The notes beneath the pieces are model-generated. The model had not been told where the DNA came from and searched no databases. It saw nothing but the letters and a program-made list of their open reading frames with translations. The translations under genes and the position numbers were made by a program. 64,000 nucleotides of DNA from Garcia nutans. Taxonomy: Eukaryota > Streptophyta > Magnoliopsida > Malpighiales > Euphorbiaceae. The stretch covers positions 12,046,001 to 12,110,000 of the forward strand of contig CANTUV010000024.1 in NCBI GenBank assembly GCA_947685225.1, written 5' to 3'. Below, piece after piece: positions 11,555 to 22,570 of the stretch. Position 1 is the stretch's first letter. Every line of letters begins with the position of its first letter.

Positions 11555-12110
11555 TAAGAGAAGTTGATTCTGTTGGTATTTATATTATTCTATTCTTTCT
11601 TATAATGATATTATCAATTGCATCATATTAGATTGCATTGTGTGTGTGAGTTAGGACGCCCATGTTACCCGTGTTGTGTTATGCAAGGGATACCATACTT
11701 TCAGTCAAGGTATGGTGATCGAGCATGGCATAACCACTCATAGCCTCATACCATTTGGTATATACTTGCTATGGGAACCTAAGCCTTTTAACCCAAAGAC
11801 TAAAGCTCATGTAATTGGGCTAGTTACTTTCCTTAGGTTTTACCCCAAATGCATGTTGTTTGACTATGGTTAATTTATCTTGGCTTAAATCATGGCTTAT
11901 TTGGTTTGTTCTTTTTCTAATATGACCTAAGTACATTGTAAGCTCAAAAGTCCAAAAGACCAAAACTATTTTCAAAAATATTCAAAATGATCTTTGGACA
12001 TAAAACTTTTCTAAAAAAGAAATCAAAAATTCTTTTGCTCATGACCCAAATACTAAGCCCAAAATCCATTTTTTCTAAAATCTTTTTACAATGGGATTAG
12101 AAACAAAATC
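11555..12110 (+). other. Tat-1 leader, first part
   Basis: Non-coding leader conserved with Tat-A (minus, 5737-5170), Tat-B (minus, 41469-40600) and Tat-H (minus, 50782-50589). It contains ATACCATAC and GTATGGT 8-15 bases apart (about 11690-11716) and ATACCATTTGGTAT (11748-11761), both able to fold. It is interrupted at 12110 by a composite LTR insertion and resumes at 15563. Confidence 0.75.
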
Positions 12111-12443
12111 TGTAACACCCCTTCCCAGCCTACATGTGTAAGCCGAGTAGAGGCACCACACTATCCTAATGTTGCTACCAATTTTACTTAATTCAAATTT
12201 TAGTTCCGGTTTTACAGAAATTTTGCCAGAGGTTCGCCTAGAAATTGGATCCCAAGTGTCGACAAAACTGGTTTTTCTGATTTTTGAAAACATTTTTACA
12301 CAAACCAATTCAATCAGTTTCAATACACTCCCAATGAATCCACCTTATACCCTCAACTACAAACCTGCAAGAAGAGTTCACACTTCTAATACAAAAGAAG
12401 TAGAGGTTTATTATTATCACATACTACTAACGTACAATATAAC
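12111..12443 (-). mobile_element. Terminal fragment of an unrelated LTR
   Basis: It begins TGTAACACCCCTTCCCAGCC and is not homologous to the LTR that follows at 12444, apart from the shared TGTAACACC terminus. The AAATC at 12106-12110 immediately before it matches AAATC after 15562. I read it as one end of another chromovirus-type LTR, on the minus strand if it follows the same convention as Chromo-C. How it came to lie inside the same target duplication as the next LTR is unclear. Confidence 0.55.
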
Positions 12444-14922
12444 TGTAACACCCCAAGTACTATACATATACCGGGTGTACATACAGTACGTATATAAAGT
12501 ATAAGAATGTCACTTTTTATTACAGTTTAAAAATCTATATCTGAGTTCAAATAATATTACATTAATTTAAATATAGAACATTTACAAAATCATTATACTT
12601 TCAATAATCTTACATATATATGATAATCTTGTCTTTACCAAAATTTCATTTATACATATGAATACATTCTTGTCAGAAATACAACATAACGAAATTATAC
12701 ATATATGCATCACCTTCTAGTTGGTCTCGAAATACTCTTACCCTTCTCGTGGCATAACAGTATGACTTCCAGATCAACCACCTACTCACCTGCGCGATTT
12801 ATACAACCGCGCTAAGCCCGAAAGCTTAGTAGTACAAATAAATATTATAAACATACATAACAGACAATCATACTTATATGTTAACTTCATATATTATTAT
12901 TTTCTTATCATATTTTCCCATTTCAATTACACCTTATATATATTTCTACTAATCTCATAATTATATACATATGCACGTATTTCATTAATACAACCCACAA
13001 TTCCATGACTTATTAAAACATTCATAAAATAATACTCACAATGTCCACAACCACAATCCATATTATACATCATATTGTATTTTCATGTAGTACCTTCAGA
13101 TCTCATCATTCAACATAGTTTTTCAATCCACATTTACCTTCAATAATTTACTTATACATTGTAATCATCTCATTTCATAATTATCATCATATATCTCATA
13201 ACATTACATCTTATTCCATAATTCACATTTAAACAAAAATAATCATTGGTCTCATTATTCATTCATTTCACATTTCATGAATCACATTTAAACAAAGACA
13301 TGCATGGGCCCAAAAGACACTAATATGTTATTCAAAGTTCAGAGTTACTGTTTTGGTCTATAATCATAATCATCAAAACATTTATCCATGGATATTCAAC
13401 TAGATTTGAGCTTACGACCCAGTCATTTCACTCAATCTAGTTTCAATAATTTGTTTTTGAGGTTTACGACCCAGTCATTTCACCTCAAAAACATCACATT
13501 TCACATTTTCCAACTGGAATCGGCTTACGACCCAGTCATTTTACCTATCCAGTGATTCATATGCATGCCGCCAAAAACAGAACTCTGAAAATTGAATTAA
13601 CACATTAGGCACACAATCATTTCATTTATCTCTTTATCAATCTCTTTTCATTTCATTTCTCATAATTAATTAGGCAACCATGCCTCAATTATTTATTTCA
13701 TTTGCATTATCATAGCCAACAACCATGGCCTCATATCTCATATGATCTCAAATCACCTTAATCAATTCAAATGTATATAATCAATGGCATTAACACACAT
13801 TTTACATACTCATCACAACATTCATATTATACCAAACATAACATTATTAATATACATCAACAATGCATTAAATTTCCTAATATTAATATACATCAACAAT
13901 GCATTACATTTCCTAACACATTTACAACCAAATGTGTATCAAGTCTAAAAGTCATATGCATTTATGCAATAATGTAGTTTATACTTACCGTAAAACCAAC
14001 TCACACCAATCTATACACTTACTCTTCCAAGAATCCTCAAAACTTAGATTAGGGCAATTCAACCTCTTCACAACCTAATCCAAAAGGAATATTAGCAAAA
14101 TGACCATATAAATAGTAAATTCTGGTTTTGGACTCAACTTAATCCTTATTTTGAAAAATTGTATAAAATAATCTACTTGACTAAAAACTCTAAAATTTTT
14201 ACAGAATTTAGTTTTACATCTTAAAATCATTCCTTTAAAATTTCAGATCAAAATGAACACAAAATCGTCAAATAGTTCACCCAACCAGACTGCTCCAATT
14301 GCCCTGCATCCTGGTAGCAGTTCTGAACTTTGTGAATTCCGTAAATTAAATTCAATCAACGTGGTTCCAAATTATTTTTCTCAAATACTAGACTCACTAA
14401 GAAACAACCTATCTAAAAGTCAATTGGATATTATTTTTCTACATTTTATTAAAAATCCCGAAAGATAGCTGTCTCAGTTAAGGTACCTGCTGGAACAGGT
14501 CTAATAAAAATAATCTTTCCAAAATCATAACCATTCCAAATTCAAATCAACATATTTTTCAGTCATTATAGACTCATAGAGGCACAACATATAATAAAAT
14601 TTTTCTATATTTAATTAAAAATCATACAAGTCACAGCATTTAATAATTGTAAAACAGAAAATTTTCACTAAACACAACTCTTACTCTTCCATCACCAACA
14701 CCAACCTAACTTCTTATCTTTGGTTCCATTTCAACACTTTTACACACCCCATACACAAACACACTCCAACCATCAACAACACTCCATCAAACTCAAACAA
14801 AATTCCAAATAGAACAAGAGAAATCAAAAGAAAACTTACTTGAATATTATGCCAAATCTTCAACATCCATCTTTAATTCTCTCAAAATCCCTATGGATTT
14901 GATGTGTAAATAAGTAAAATCA

Positions 14923-14991
<69 letters not shown>

Positions 14992-15129
14992 AGATAACTT
15001 TTTCCCTTCTTCTTTTCACGTTTATCATATATATATATATATATAATAATAATAATATAATATAATAAATTATTTCTAAAACCCTCCACCACACACTTTT
15101 CTCCCTTTGACTTTTCTTTCTTCTTTTTC

Positions 15130-15178
<49 letters not shown>

Positions 15179-15562
15179 ATAAACTTACTTTTCCTACACC
15201 ACTTTATACATTATGTATATGTAATATATATGTTGGTATATGTATATCTCTTTTATATTTCCTTTATATTTTCCATATTTTTCAAATACCACATAAATAT
15301 ATATCATCCCTCATATACACCTATTTCTTATAATATTTTCCTTACATATTTAACCAAAATATCTTCTCACAACTACCATTCCAATGTACACCAAAATCGG
15401 GTATTAAATTAATTCATTTATCTTCTTTTGACTTTCATTAGTTTAACTTATATATGTTATATATACCTTCACTTCTTTTCTCCTTCCATTAAACATACTC
15501 CTTAAATCCAAATACCACAATAATTATTCCAAAACTTTTAGGGTGTACCTTGGGATATTACA
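12444..15562 (-). mobile_element. Solo LTR S2, Chromo-C family
   Basis: It runs from TGTAACACCCCAAGTAC to GGGATATTACA (3119 bp). It shares the CTTACGACCCAGTC repeats (13430-13545) and the ATGCCGCCAAAA text with the Chromo-C 5' LTR (28916-31645) and S3 (46115-48417). As the primer site of Chromo-C shows that family's sense strand, S2 is on the minus strand. AAATC at 15563-15567 is the right half of a perfect 5-bp target duplication with 12106-12110. No coding sequence is seen. Confidence 0.8.
14925..15173. repeat. Microsatellite cluster in LTR S2
   Basis: Four simple repeats lie within 250 bp: (TC)n at 14925-14959, (AAG)n at 14963-14993, (TA)n passing into (TAA)n at 15027-15070, and (TTA)n at 15131-15173. 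Open frames here are only low-complexity translations. Confidence 0.95.
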
Positions 15563-15737
15563 AAATCTTTTTAATTATTTGTGCATACATGCATACATAC
15601 ATACATTTGCATCTCATACCATTAATCCTTTCTGGCTCACAGCCCTGGATTGCGACAGTTCAAAAGCTTACAAAAATTCAACCTACGCCGGAAGTGAAGA
15701 ATCTAGCAACAACTCAATCACTTGCTCACCAAAATCA
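15563..15737 (+). other. Tat-1 leader, last part
   Basis: It continues the leader from 12110 after the AAATC target duplication. It includes the CATGCATACATACATACAT stretch and the conserved CTTTCTGGCTCACAG segment shared with Tat-A (about 4727-4741) and Tat-B (about 40410-40424). Confidence 0.75.
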
Positions 15738-16764
15738 ATGGAGCCCGAACAAATTCAAAGAATGGTGGATGATGCCCTCAATGCCAAGATGGAAGAAATA
15801 AAAGAGGCCCTAGCTGAGACCATGAAGAACCAATTGACTACAATTTTAGAAAATCATGCCGAATCATCTGCTAGCACTAAGAAACCAAAGGACAAAGGGA
15901 AGACTAAAGTTGGCGAAGTGGTTTTTGATGATGAAAAAGGTGATCATTGATGATGATGTTGATTGGGCTCAATGCTACCAAGATCCACAAGACAAGAAGA
16001 AAGAACCGAAGATTGTTGAAAGATCAGCTATGGAGAAAACCGAAGTTTCTGATGTTGAAAAGATGATTGCTGATTTAGAAAAGAAATTTGAGAAGAAGTT
16101 GAAAATCGAAGAAATGTCCGAAGTTGAAAAATTATTTGAGCTAGATGAAGAAGTTTCGTATAAGTTCAAGATGCTATCTTTTGTGAAGTTTGATGGAACT
16201 GGAAATCCTCATCTCCATGTGAAGCAGTATATCACTGCTATGCAGTCAACCCAAGCTACTAAGGCTCAAACTTTAAGGTACTTTATGCTCTCATTGGACC
16301 CTGTTGTCCAAAATTGGTTCAATACCTTAGATGATGGAACACAAAAGAGTTGGGATTTGCTATACAAGGCCTTCATCCAGCAATATGGATATAATGTCGA
16401 GATGGAAGTTACCTTAATGGAAGTGGAGTCCATTAGACAAAGGCCAAATGAGAATTTTATGGACTATGTGAAGAGATGGAGAAACAAGGCCGCTTTGCTT
16501 AAGAAGAGGCCCGATGAATCTGATCAAATAAGGATGATTGTGAGAGGGGTGTTGCCCAGTCTTCGTGAGAGGATGTCTCATACACTCATCTGTGATTTCA
16601 AAGATCTTCTCCAAGCTGGTCTGCAAATTGAAGAATGGGAAAGAGAGAAGAACCATTTTTTAACAAGAAGGAACGAGAAAGGAAACTATCAATCTGGTAG
16701 CCATGGCATGCAAAAGGCGGTCCGTGTAAATGCTACTAACCAAGGAACAAGGAGGCAGTTTTCA
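15738..16764 (+). pseudogene. gag: Tat-1 gag (capsid region)
   Basis: Structural polyprotein that forms the cytoplasmic virus-like particle. ATG at 15738 gives MEPEQIQRMVDDALNAKMEE, a Lys-rich KKPKDKGKTK stretch, an acidic stretch, the coiled EKKFEKKLK segment, and the capsid core with LHVKQYITAM, LDPVVQNWFNTL, AFIQQYGYNVE and RMIVRGVLPSLRERMSH. A one-base insertion near 15936-15940 breaks the frame: the first frame stops at about 15950 and the rest is read in the next frame from 15856. It ends at an in-frame TAA (16765-16767), after which the same frame continues. This start is chosen because all three gag copies in the window share it. Confidence 0.9.
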
Positions 16765-16767
16765 TAA

Positions 16768-17960
16768 TTGGGGAAACCAATGTCTTGGGCTCTCAATAAG
16801 CTTCAAAGAAAAGGATTGTTACAACCCTTAAATCCTCGCCCTTTGCATAACCCTCTCCCACCTAATTTCAACACTAAAGCATTTTGCCGGTTTCATCAAA
16901 TGCAAGGGCATGACACGGATAGATGTTTAAGGTTGAGACACGAGATCCAAAATTTAATTGATAGTGGGAAGCTACCAGAGCCCAACAAGCTAAACACTAA
17001 AGACAAACCATTACCAAAGTTCAATAGAGTACCACCATCGGCAACCTTCATGATTGGAGGAGGTTTGCATGAAGATTTTATCATGTCTTCTTTTCAAGAT
17101 GTGGGTGGAGAAGAAACCAAAGAAGAAGAGATATTTGGCAAAATTAAACAAGCTATGGTAAGTAAAGAAGTAGCAATTTGTGTTGTCAACGGGTTTTGGG
17201 ATTCAAGCAATAGTGAGGATGATCTAGTATCCAAGAAGGATGAATGGACCTGGTCTGAGCTTGAAGAAGATGAAGTAATGAACACTAGATTCGGCAAGCC
17301 TTATGCAAGGCCACCGCCTAAGGGGGTAGAAATTAGTAAGGGAAAGGAAGTTGAAGTAGGGAATAAAGAAGAGGAAGATGATGCTGTACTCAAACAATTG
17401 AAAAGAACCCAAGCAAGTGTTAGCATTTGGGACTTATTGGCTACTTCTAAAAAGTACCGAGAAACTATGGCCAAGGCCTTAGCTAGCATGCCAATTTCTA
17501 CCTCCATAACACCGGAGGAGCTGATCAACTTCATAAAAATTGGAGGAGTAATGAAATGTGAAGATGTTGAAGAAAAGAGTGAAGTTAATATGGGAACGGT
17601 TTCTTTCTCAGATGCAGATTTACCGGAGGAGGGGAGAGATCACATCCGCCCTCTCTTTATCAAAATAGAAATCAAAGGAAAAAGGACTCCATGTGTAATC
17701 GTCGATGATGGGTCTGCCATTAATGTTTATCCACTTAAAATATTGCCAAAGATAGCCATGTCAATAAGGGATCTAAACCAAGGTAACCATTCGGGCTTAT
17801 GACAACACTAAGAGACATGCTGAAGGAACTTTCAAAGCTGCTGTCAAGGTTGGTCCAATTGAATCTATTGTTGAATTCGTTGTTTTGGACATACCTATTA
17901 CCTTTGTATTACTCTTAGGACGTCCATGGTTTCACCCTCTCTGTGGAGTTCATTCCATCC
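16768..17960 (+). pseudogene. Tat-1 zinc-knuckle region and retropepsin
   Basis: In the same frame as gag after one stop codon. At 16888-16930 CRFHQMQGHDTDRC is the His/Cys knuckle typical of Tat/Ogre gag C-termini. A variable acidic linker follows. The conserved SIWDLLATSKKYRETMAKAL (about 17425-17485) precedes the aspartic protease, whose active-site motif is DDGSAINVYPL (about 17704-17736). A single-base insertion near 17780 moves the distal protease flap and the LLGRPWFHPL strand (17912-17941) into the next frame. The protease would process gag-pol; as written it cannot be made in one piece. Confidence 0.85.
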
Positions 17961-18760
17961 TTCATCAAAAGATCAAGTTCCCTAACGGAGATGAGACAGT
18001 GGTCATCGAGGCCAAAGATAATGAGATTATTAACGCTCTAATGATTGAGAGGCCTCTCAATGGTTTCCAAGTAACTGTAATTTCTGATGATGAAGTAGTG
18101 GACTCCAAAGTCTTGAATATGATGAAGAGCATGAACTACCTTCCCAAAGCTGGTCTTGGAAAGGGTAAGGCCGGTTTGACAAAGTTGCCAGATTTTAAAA
18201 CTCAAACTTCCAAGAAGGGGTTGGGATATGATGAAGCCAACAATGCCCAGCCAAAGAAGAATGAGAAGATGAACTTCCCACCACTTGAAGAGATCATTGT
18301 CAAAGCTCCAAACATGGGTCCACTCCAAGAAAAGCCCGAGCCAATCATGTTCATGGGAAAGTTGATCCCGGGTTTTGAAATTTTTGTAGATGTTGCCAAG
18401 CTAGTGGAACAAGTGAAGAAAGAGCTCACCCTGCCAGCCAACAAAGAATCCAATCTGCAAGAAAAGAAAGAAGCTATCTTGAAAGGCAAGAAGTCTCCAG
18501 AGGAGATTGCTACCCTGGTTGAAGAGAAGTTTGAAGACATTCTGCCTTATGATTTTGAAAGCAATGATTTTGATTTTGATTTTAATTTGTCTGCTTTGTA
18601 TGAGGATGATGATGTTTTCTTTTCCAAAATGAATGCAATAAAGTCTGATTTTGCTTACTTGTGTGATTTTTCTCCTAATGGTTGCATACATTCAATTAAC
18701 AGTTTCATGAGCGTCTTTAATATTAATTTTGTTAACACAATCATTAAATTTGGGAACAAT
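17961..18760 (+). pseudogene. Tat-1 protease-RT linker
   Basis: Open frame (beginning at 17885) from the protease end to 18772. It holds the Tat/Ogre-type segment NYLPKAGLGKGKAGLT (about 18133-18180), related to the GLGKNQHG and GLGYKPT text in Tat-I (56906-57100). A frameshift near 18750 separates it from RT. Function unknown; such linkers are common in Tat pol. Confidence 0.75.
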
Positions 18761-19640
18761 CAAAAATCCTAAAAACATTAGCATAGCATTCGACCTTACT
18801 CCTGATGAGAGAGAGAGATTTGAAAAAATATTCAAAAAATATGAGGAAGTATTTGCTTGGTATTACGAGGATATGCCTGGAATAGATCGAGACATAGCCG
18901 AACATCTTATTCCTACTTACACTCACATGAAGCCTGTCAAACAAAAGCTTAGGCGATTAAGACCGGAATGGACTGAATTGGTTAAAGAAGAGGTCACTAA
19001 ATAAATACAAGTAAAATTTGTTGAAGTGATAGAATGTCCAGATTGGCTAGCCAACATAGTACCCGTGCCAAAGAAAGATGGAAGAATAAGGGTCTGTGTG
19101 GATTATAGAGATTTAAACAAGGCTTCCCCTAAAGATGATTTTCCTTTACCCCATATAGATGTTCTCATTGATAGTACAGCCTCTAGCGTGCTGCACTCGT
19201 TTGTAGATGAATTTTTCGGATACAATCAAGTGTTCATGGCCCAAGAGGATAAAGCCAAAATTGCTTTCATTACTACATGGGGTATATTTTGTTATAGGGT
19301 AATGTCGTTCGGCTTAAAGAATGCTGGAGCAACCTACCAAAGGATGGCCACCACACTATTTCATGACATGATGCACAAAGAAGTTGAAGTATATGTTGAT
19401 GATATGATGGTGAAATCGGATACAAGGGAACAACACTTCCAAAACTTAGAATTATTCTTCGATAAAGCTTTGAAATATAAGCTGAGATTAAACCAGAAGA
19501 AGTGTGTGTTCGGGGTTACCTCAGTTAAATTATTGGGACATGTGATTGGTCCGAATGGCATTGAGATTAATCCTGACAAAGTTAAAGAAATCAAGGATAT
19601 GCCAGCCCCAAAGATAGAGAGAGAAGTTTAGGGATTTATT
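18761..19640 (+). pseudogene. Tat-1 reverse transcriptase
   Basis: RNA-dependent DNA polymerase of Ty3/gypsy type. Motifs in order: VFAWYYEDMPGID, the fingers motif ANIVPVPKKDGRIRVCVDYR (19050-19110), DLNKASPKDDFPLPHID, SFVDEFFGYNQV (19197-19233), VMSFGLKNAGATYQR, and the catalytic YVDD at 19390-19401 followed by MMVKS. LLGHVIGPNGIEINPDK closes the thumb. Stops occur at 19002-19004 (between fingers segments) and 19629-19631. SGY is replaced by FGY. Inactive. Confidence 0.93.
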
Positions 19641-20250
19641 TGTAAATTACAATACATTAGCAGATTTATAGCAAAGCTCACAACAATCTGTGATCCTATC
19701 TTCAAATTGCTTAAAAAGAATCAGCCGATCATATGGAATGAAGAGTGTCAAAAGGCCTTTAAGCGGATAAAAGGGTATTTGCTGAATCCACCTATTTTAA
19801 AACCACCTAAACCCGACAGACCTCTGTTACTATACTTAGCAGTAGAAGAAGAGTCAATAGGAGCCATGCTAGCCGAAGCAGATGAGTTAGTGATTGAGCA
19901 TGCAGTGTACTATTTGAGTAGAAAGCTCCTACCTTATGAAATTAAGTATAGTATCATTGAAAATACCTGTATAGTCGTGGTTTGGTCTTCTAATAAGTTG
20001 TGGCATTACTTTCAATAGTATAGTGTGCAAGCAATTTCCAGGTTGGACCCCATGAAATACTTAAGGGAGACACCCTCTTTGATTGGGAAGTATGGTCGAT
20101 GGTTGATAATATTAGAAGAATTTGAGATTGAGTATGTAACCAGAAAAACAATCAAAGGTAAAGCAGTGGCAGAATTCCTAGCCCAACAACCATTACCAAA
20201 TAGAGAAGAGGTAATCTTGGAGTTTCTAGATGAACATTTAGAGGAAATTG
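19641..20250 (+). pseudogene. Tat-1 first (gypsy) RNase H domain
   Basis: In the same frame as RT: tether GFICKLQYISRFIAKLT, then WNEECQKAFKRIKGYLLNPP, PLLLYLAVEEESIGAML and VYYLSRKLLPYEIKYS. The usual catalytic Asp-containing strand reads LYLAV, as in other dual-RNase-H elements where this first domain has degenerated. An in-frame stop lies at 20016-20018. The connection to the second domain is the KGKAVAEFLAQQP segment (20158-20196). Confidence 0.85.
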
Positions 20251-20700
20251 AAGTACAAGAGTGGAAAATGTATTTTGATGGAGCAACAAACAGGAAAGGA
20301 GCAGGTTTGGAAGTCATACAATAATCGCCTGAAGGGGAACTTATCCCTTTAGCCAAAAAGTTGAAATTCAGGGCAACCAATAATATGGTGGAATATGAAG
20401 CTTGTATCTTTGGTTTGGAAACCCTAATGATTATGAATATGGATAAGGTGGAAGTTTTTGGCGATTCATTGCTAGTAGTATCCCAAGTAAATGGAGAGTG
20501 GGAGTTGAAAGAAGAAAAATTAAAACCATACCACCATTACTTGACCATGATGAAGAAGAACTTTAAGGAGTGTAGGTTTATACACCTATCAAGAGAAGAA
20601 AATCGGATGGCTGATGCCCTAGCCACATTGGCTTCAGTATGGGAAAATCCTGTCAGTTTATTCCTTAAGCCTCTGATTTTGACCAGTTTGTCAACTCCTT
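20251..20700 (+). pseudogene. Tat-1 second (archaeal-type) RNase H
   Basis: This extra RNase H defines the Tat lineage. The four acidic residues are visible: Asp in MYFDGATNRKGAG (20269-20307), Glu in NMVEYEACIFGLE (20383-20421), Asp in EVFGDSLLVVSQ (20450-20487), and Asp in MADALATLAS (20608-20637). One in-frame stop at 20322-20324 interrupts it. It would remove the RNA strand of the RNA-DNA hybrid. Confidence 0.9.
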
Positions 20701-20990
20701 GCTATGAGTATGAGACAATCATGGAAACTGATACAGATCATGATGCATGGTATGATACTATAAGGCAATTTTTGGAGGAAAGGGAATACCCGTCAGGGGC
20801 AACAAAGAAAGAAAGAAGAGCCATAAGGCGGTGGTCTTTGCAATACATCACATTCCATGGAGAGTTATATCGAAGATGGCCTGATGGGGTGCATTTGAGA
20901 TGTTTAAGGAAACTTGAAGTGGAGCATATCATCTCAGAAAAATTAAGTCTTATTTCTTTTCAGTCTCTTTTACTAAAGTCTCAGATCGTT
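20701..20990 (+). pseudogene. Tat-1 integrase N-terminal remnant
   Basis: After the RNase H the frame stays open to a stop at 21009-21011. WSLQYITFHGELYRRWPDGV (20833-20890) and LRCLRKLEVEHI are the start of the integrase region. The zinc-binding and DDE core are absent and the sequence passes directly to the polypurine tract, so about 1.5 kb of pol has been deleted. The element cannot integrate by itself. Confidence 0.8.
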
Positions 20991-21006
20991 CAAGCAAGGG
21001 GCAAAC
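20991..21006 (+). promoter_or_regulatory. Polypurine tract of Tat-1
   Basis: CAAGCAAGGGGCAAAC immediately precedes the 3' LTR start TGTAGACCC. The same tract is recognisable on the minus strand beside the LTR starting at 48472. Confidence 0.85.
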
Positions 21007-21177
21007 TGTAGACCCTTAACTTTTGACCCAGTCCGGTCCAATATATTTTATTTAGTCCAAAATAATTTTTGTGTTATCTTAATTAAATAATATTTTTTAG
21101 TATTTATTTTTTATAATTATAGTAATAAAAAACAATAATAAATAAAGAAATAAAAATAAAAATAAAAACAAAAATTG

Positions 21178-21309
21178 GCGATGAAAAAATTCGTCGCAGA
21201 AAGAAATTGGCCCAGGCCAATTTCGCCCGCAGAAAGTTTCTGCGGACAAAATGGCCAAGGCCATTTCGCCACAGGAACTTCCTGTGGGCAAAATGGCCAA
21301 GACCATTTT
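21178..21309. repeat. Array of adjacent palindromes in Tat-1 3' LTR
   Basis: At least five near-perfect inverted repeats lie almost end to end: AAATTGGCC/GGCCAATTT (21204-21223), CCGCAGAAA/TTTCTGCGG (21227-21245), AAATGGCC/GGCCATTT (21249-21266), CCACAGGAA/TTCCTGTGG (21269-21287) and AAAATGGCC/GACCATTTT with one mismatch (21290-21309). A sixth, weaker one opens the array (21178-21197). It is much more GC-rich than its flanks. Confidence 0.9.
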
Positions 21310-21849
21310 GTTGCAGAAAATTCCTGCAGTGAAATGGCTTGGCAGCTCGCCAGCGCGCCCAGCTCTCCCAGCCCGTCGCAGTTTTCGCCAGCAAAATTTT
21401 TTCAACTCATTTTTTTTTCCGAAACCAAATTCTATTTGGTTTTGATTTTCTTTTCCTAATAAATTATAGTTTCCTTAAACAATTGGAATTAATCTTCTAA
21501 ATTTCATATAAATAACACTAAAAAAACACAGAAAAAGGGGGATTGGACTTGGGGGGAAGAAAAAGAAAAACCTAAGACTAGAACTTTGAACTTGGGGCTT
21601 CGGATTTTTGAGAAACAAGCAAAGCCATCAACAATTTATCAAAGGCAGCAACTTTGCCTTGTCATTGTTCATCCAAGAAGCAATTTTTGGTGGAACCAAC
21701 GAACGAAGGTTTGAATCTCTAATTTCTATTTTTTTTTATTTTCTTACAGTAGCTTTGTTTCTTTGATTCATAAGAATATACACACAAAATCTTGATCTAT
21801 AAATATGTGGTAATATTGATCTTCGTTTCAATAACATAAATGATTTCTT

Positions 21850-22570
21850 CTGTTTCCAAATACCTTAAAAACCCTAATTCATTTCTTTTGTTTCAAAAAA
21901 CCCTAAAAATAGTTTTTTGTTTCTTGTAAACCTTAAAAACCCTAAAAATACTTTTCTGTTTCTTCTAAACCTTAAAAACCCTAAAAATACTTTTCTGTTT
22001 CTTCTAAACCTTAAGAACCCTGGAAATACTTTTCTGTTTCTTCTAAACCTCAAAAACCCTAAATCTTTCCTTTTTTCAAAAACCCTAAAAAAATACTCTT
22101 TTATTTCCAAAAAACCTTAAATCGTTTTTCCTATTTCCAAAAGCTTTTAAGCACCCTAAACTGTTTTCTTCTAATTCTTTTACAAAATTTCCAAATGTTT
22201 TGTTAAATATCCAAACTCTAAACTCACTTTACAGTTTCTAAAACATCATAATTACTTTATAAAACTAAATTATTTTCTTCAACTCCAAAACCAAAATAGT
22301 AAACCCCAAACTAGTTAATCTAAACCCTAAGTTTTCTAAAAACCCTAATTCCTTCAAAACCAAAACCATAAACCCTAGTTTTCCTAAACCCTAATCCTTA
22401 AAACCTTAAAACCTTATAAAGCTAAACATTCAAACTCAATACAGTAAATCCAAAACAACAATCCAGTAACCAAGGGCTATAAATCTAATTTTTTAATATT
22501 CCAAAACCCTAATTTCATAATGTAACCCATAAACCCTAATTTGATTCATGAAACCCTAATCCATTCCAAT
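21850..22570 (+). repeat. Telobox-rich block with ~38-bp tandem repeat, Tat-1 3' LTR
   Basis: Counterpart of 9955-10655: many AAACCCTAA motifs, with a tandem unit centred on CCCTAAAAATACTTTTCTG from about 21895 to 22060. Confidence 0.85.

Noticed and set aside
11676..11873. Leader ORF of 65 residues in Tat-1
   Set aside because: Not kept open in the homologous leaders of Tat-A, Tat-B or Tat-H.
14847..15412. Several open frames of 67-101 residues
   Set aside because: They translate (TC)n, (AAG)n and (TTA)n microsatellites.
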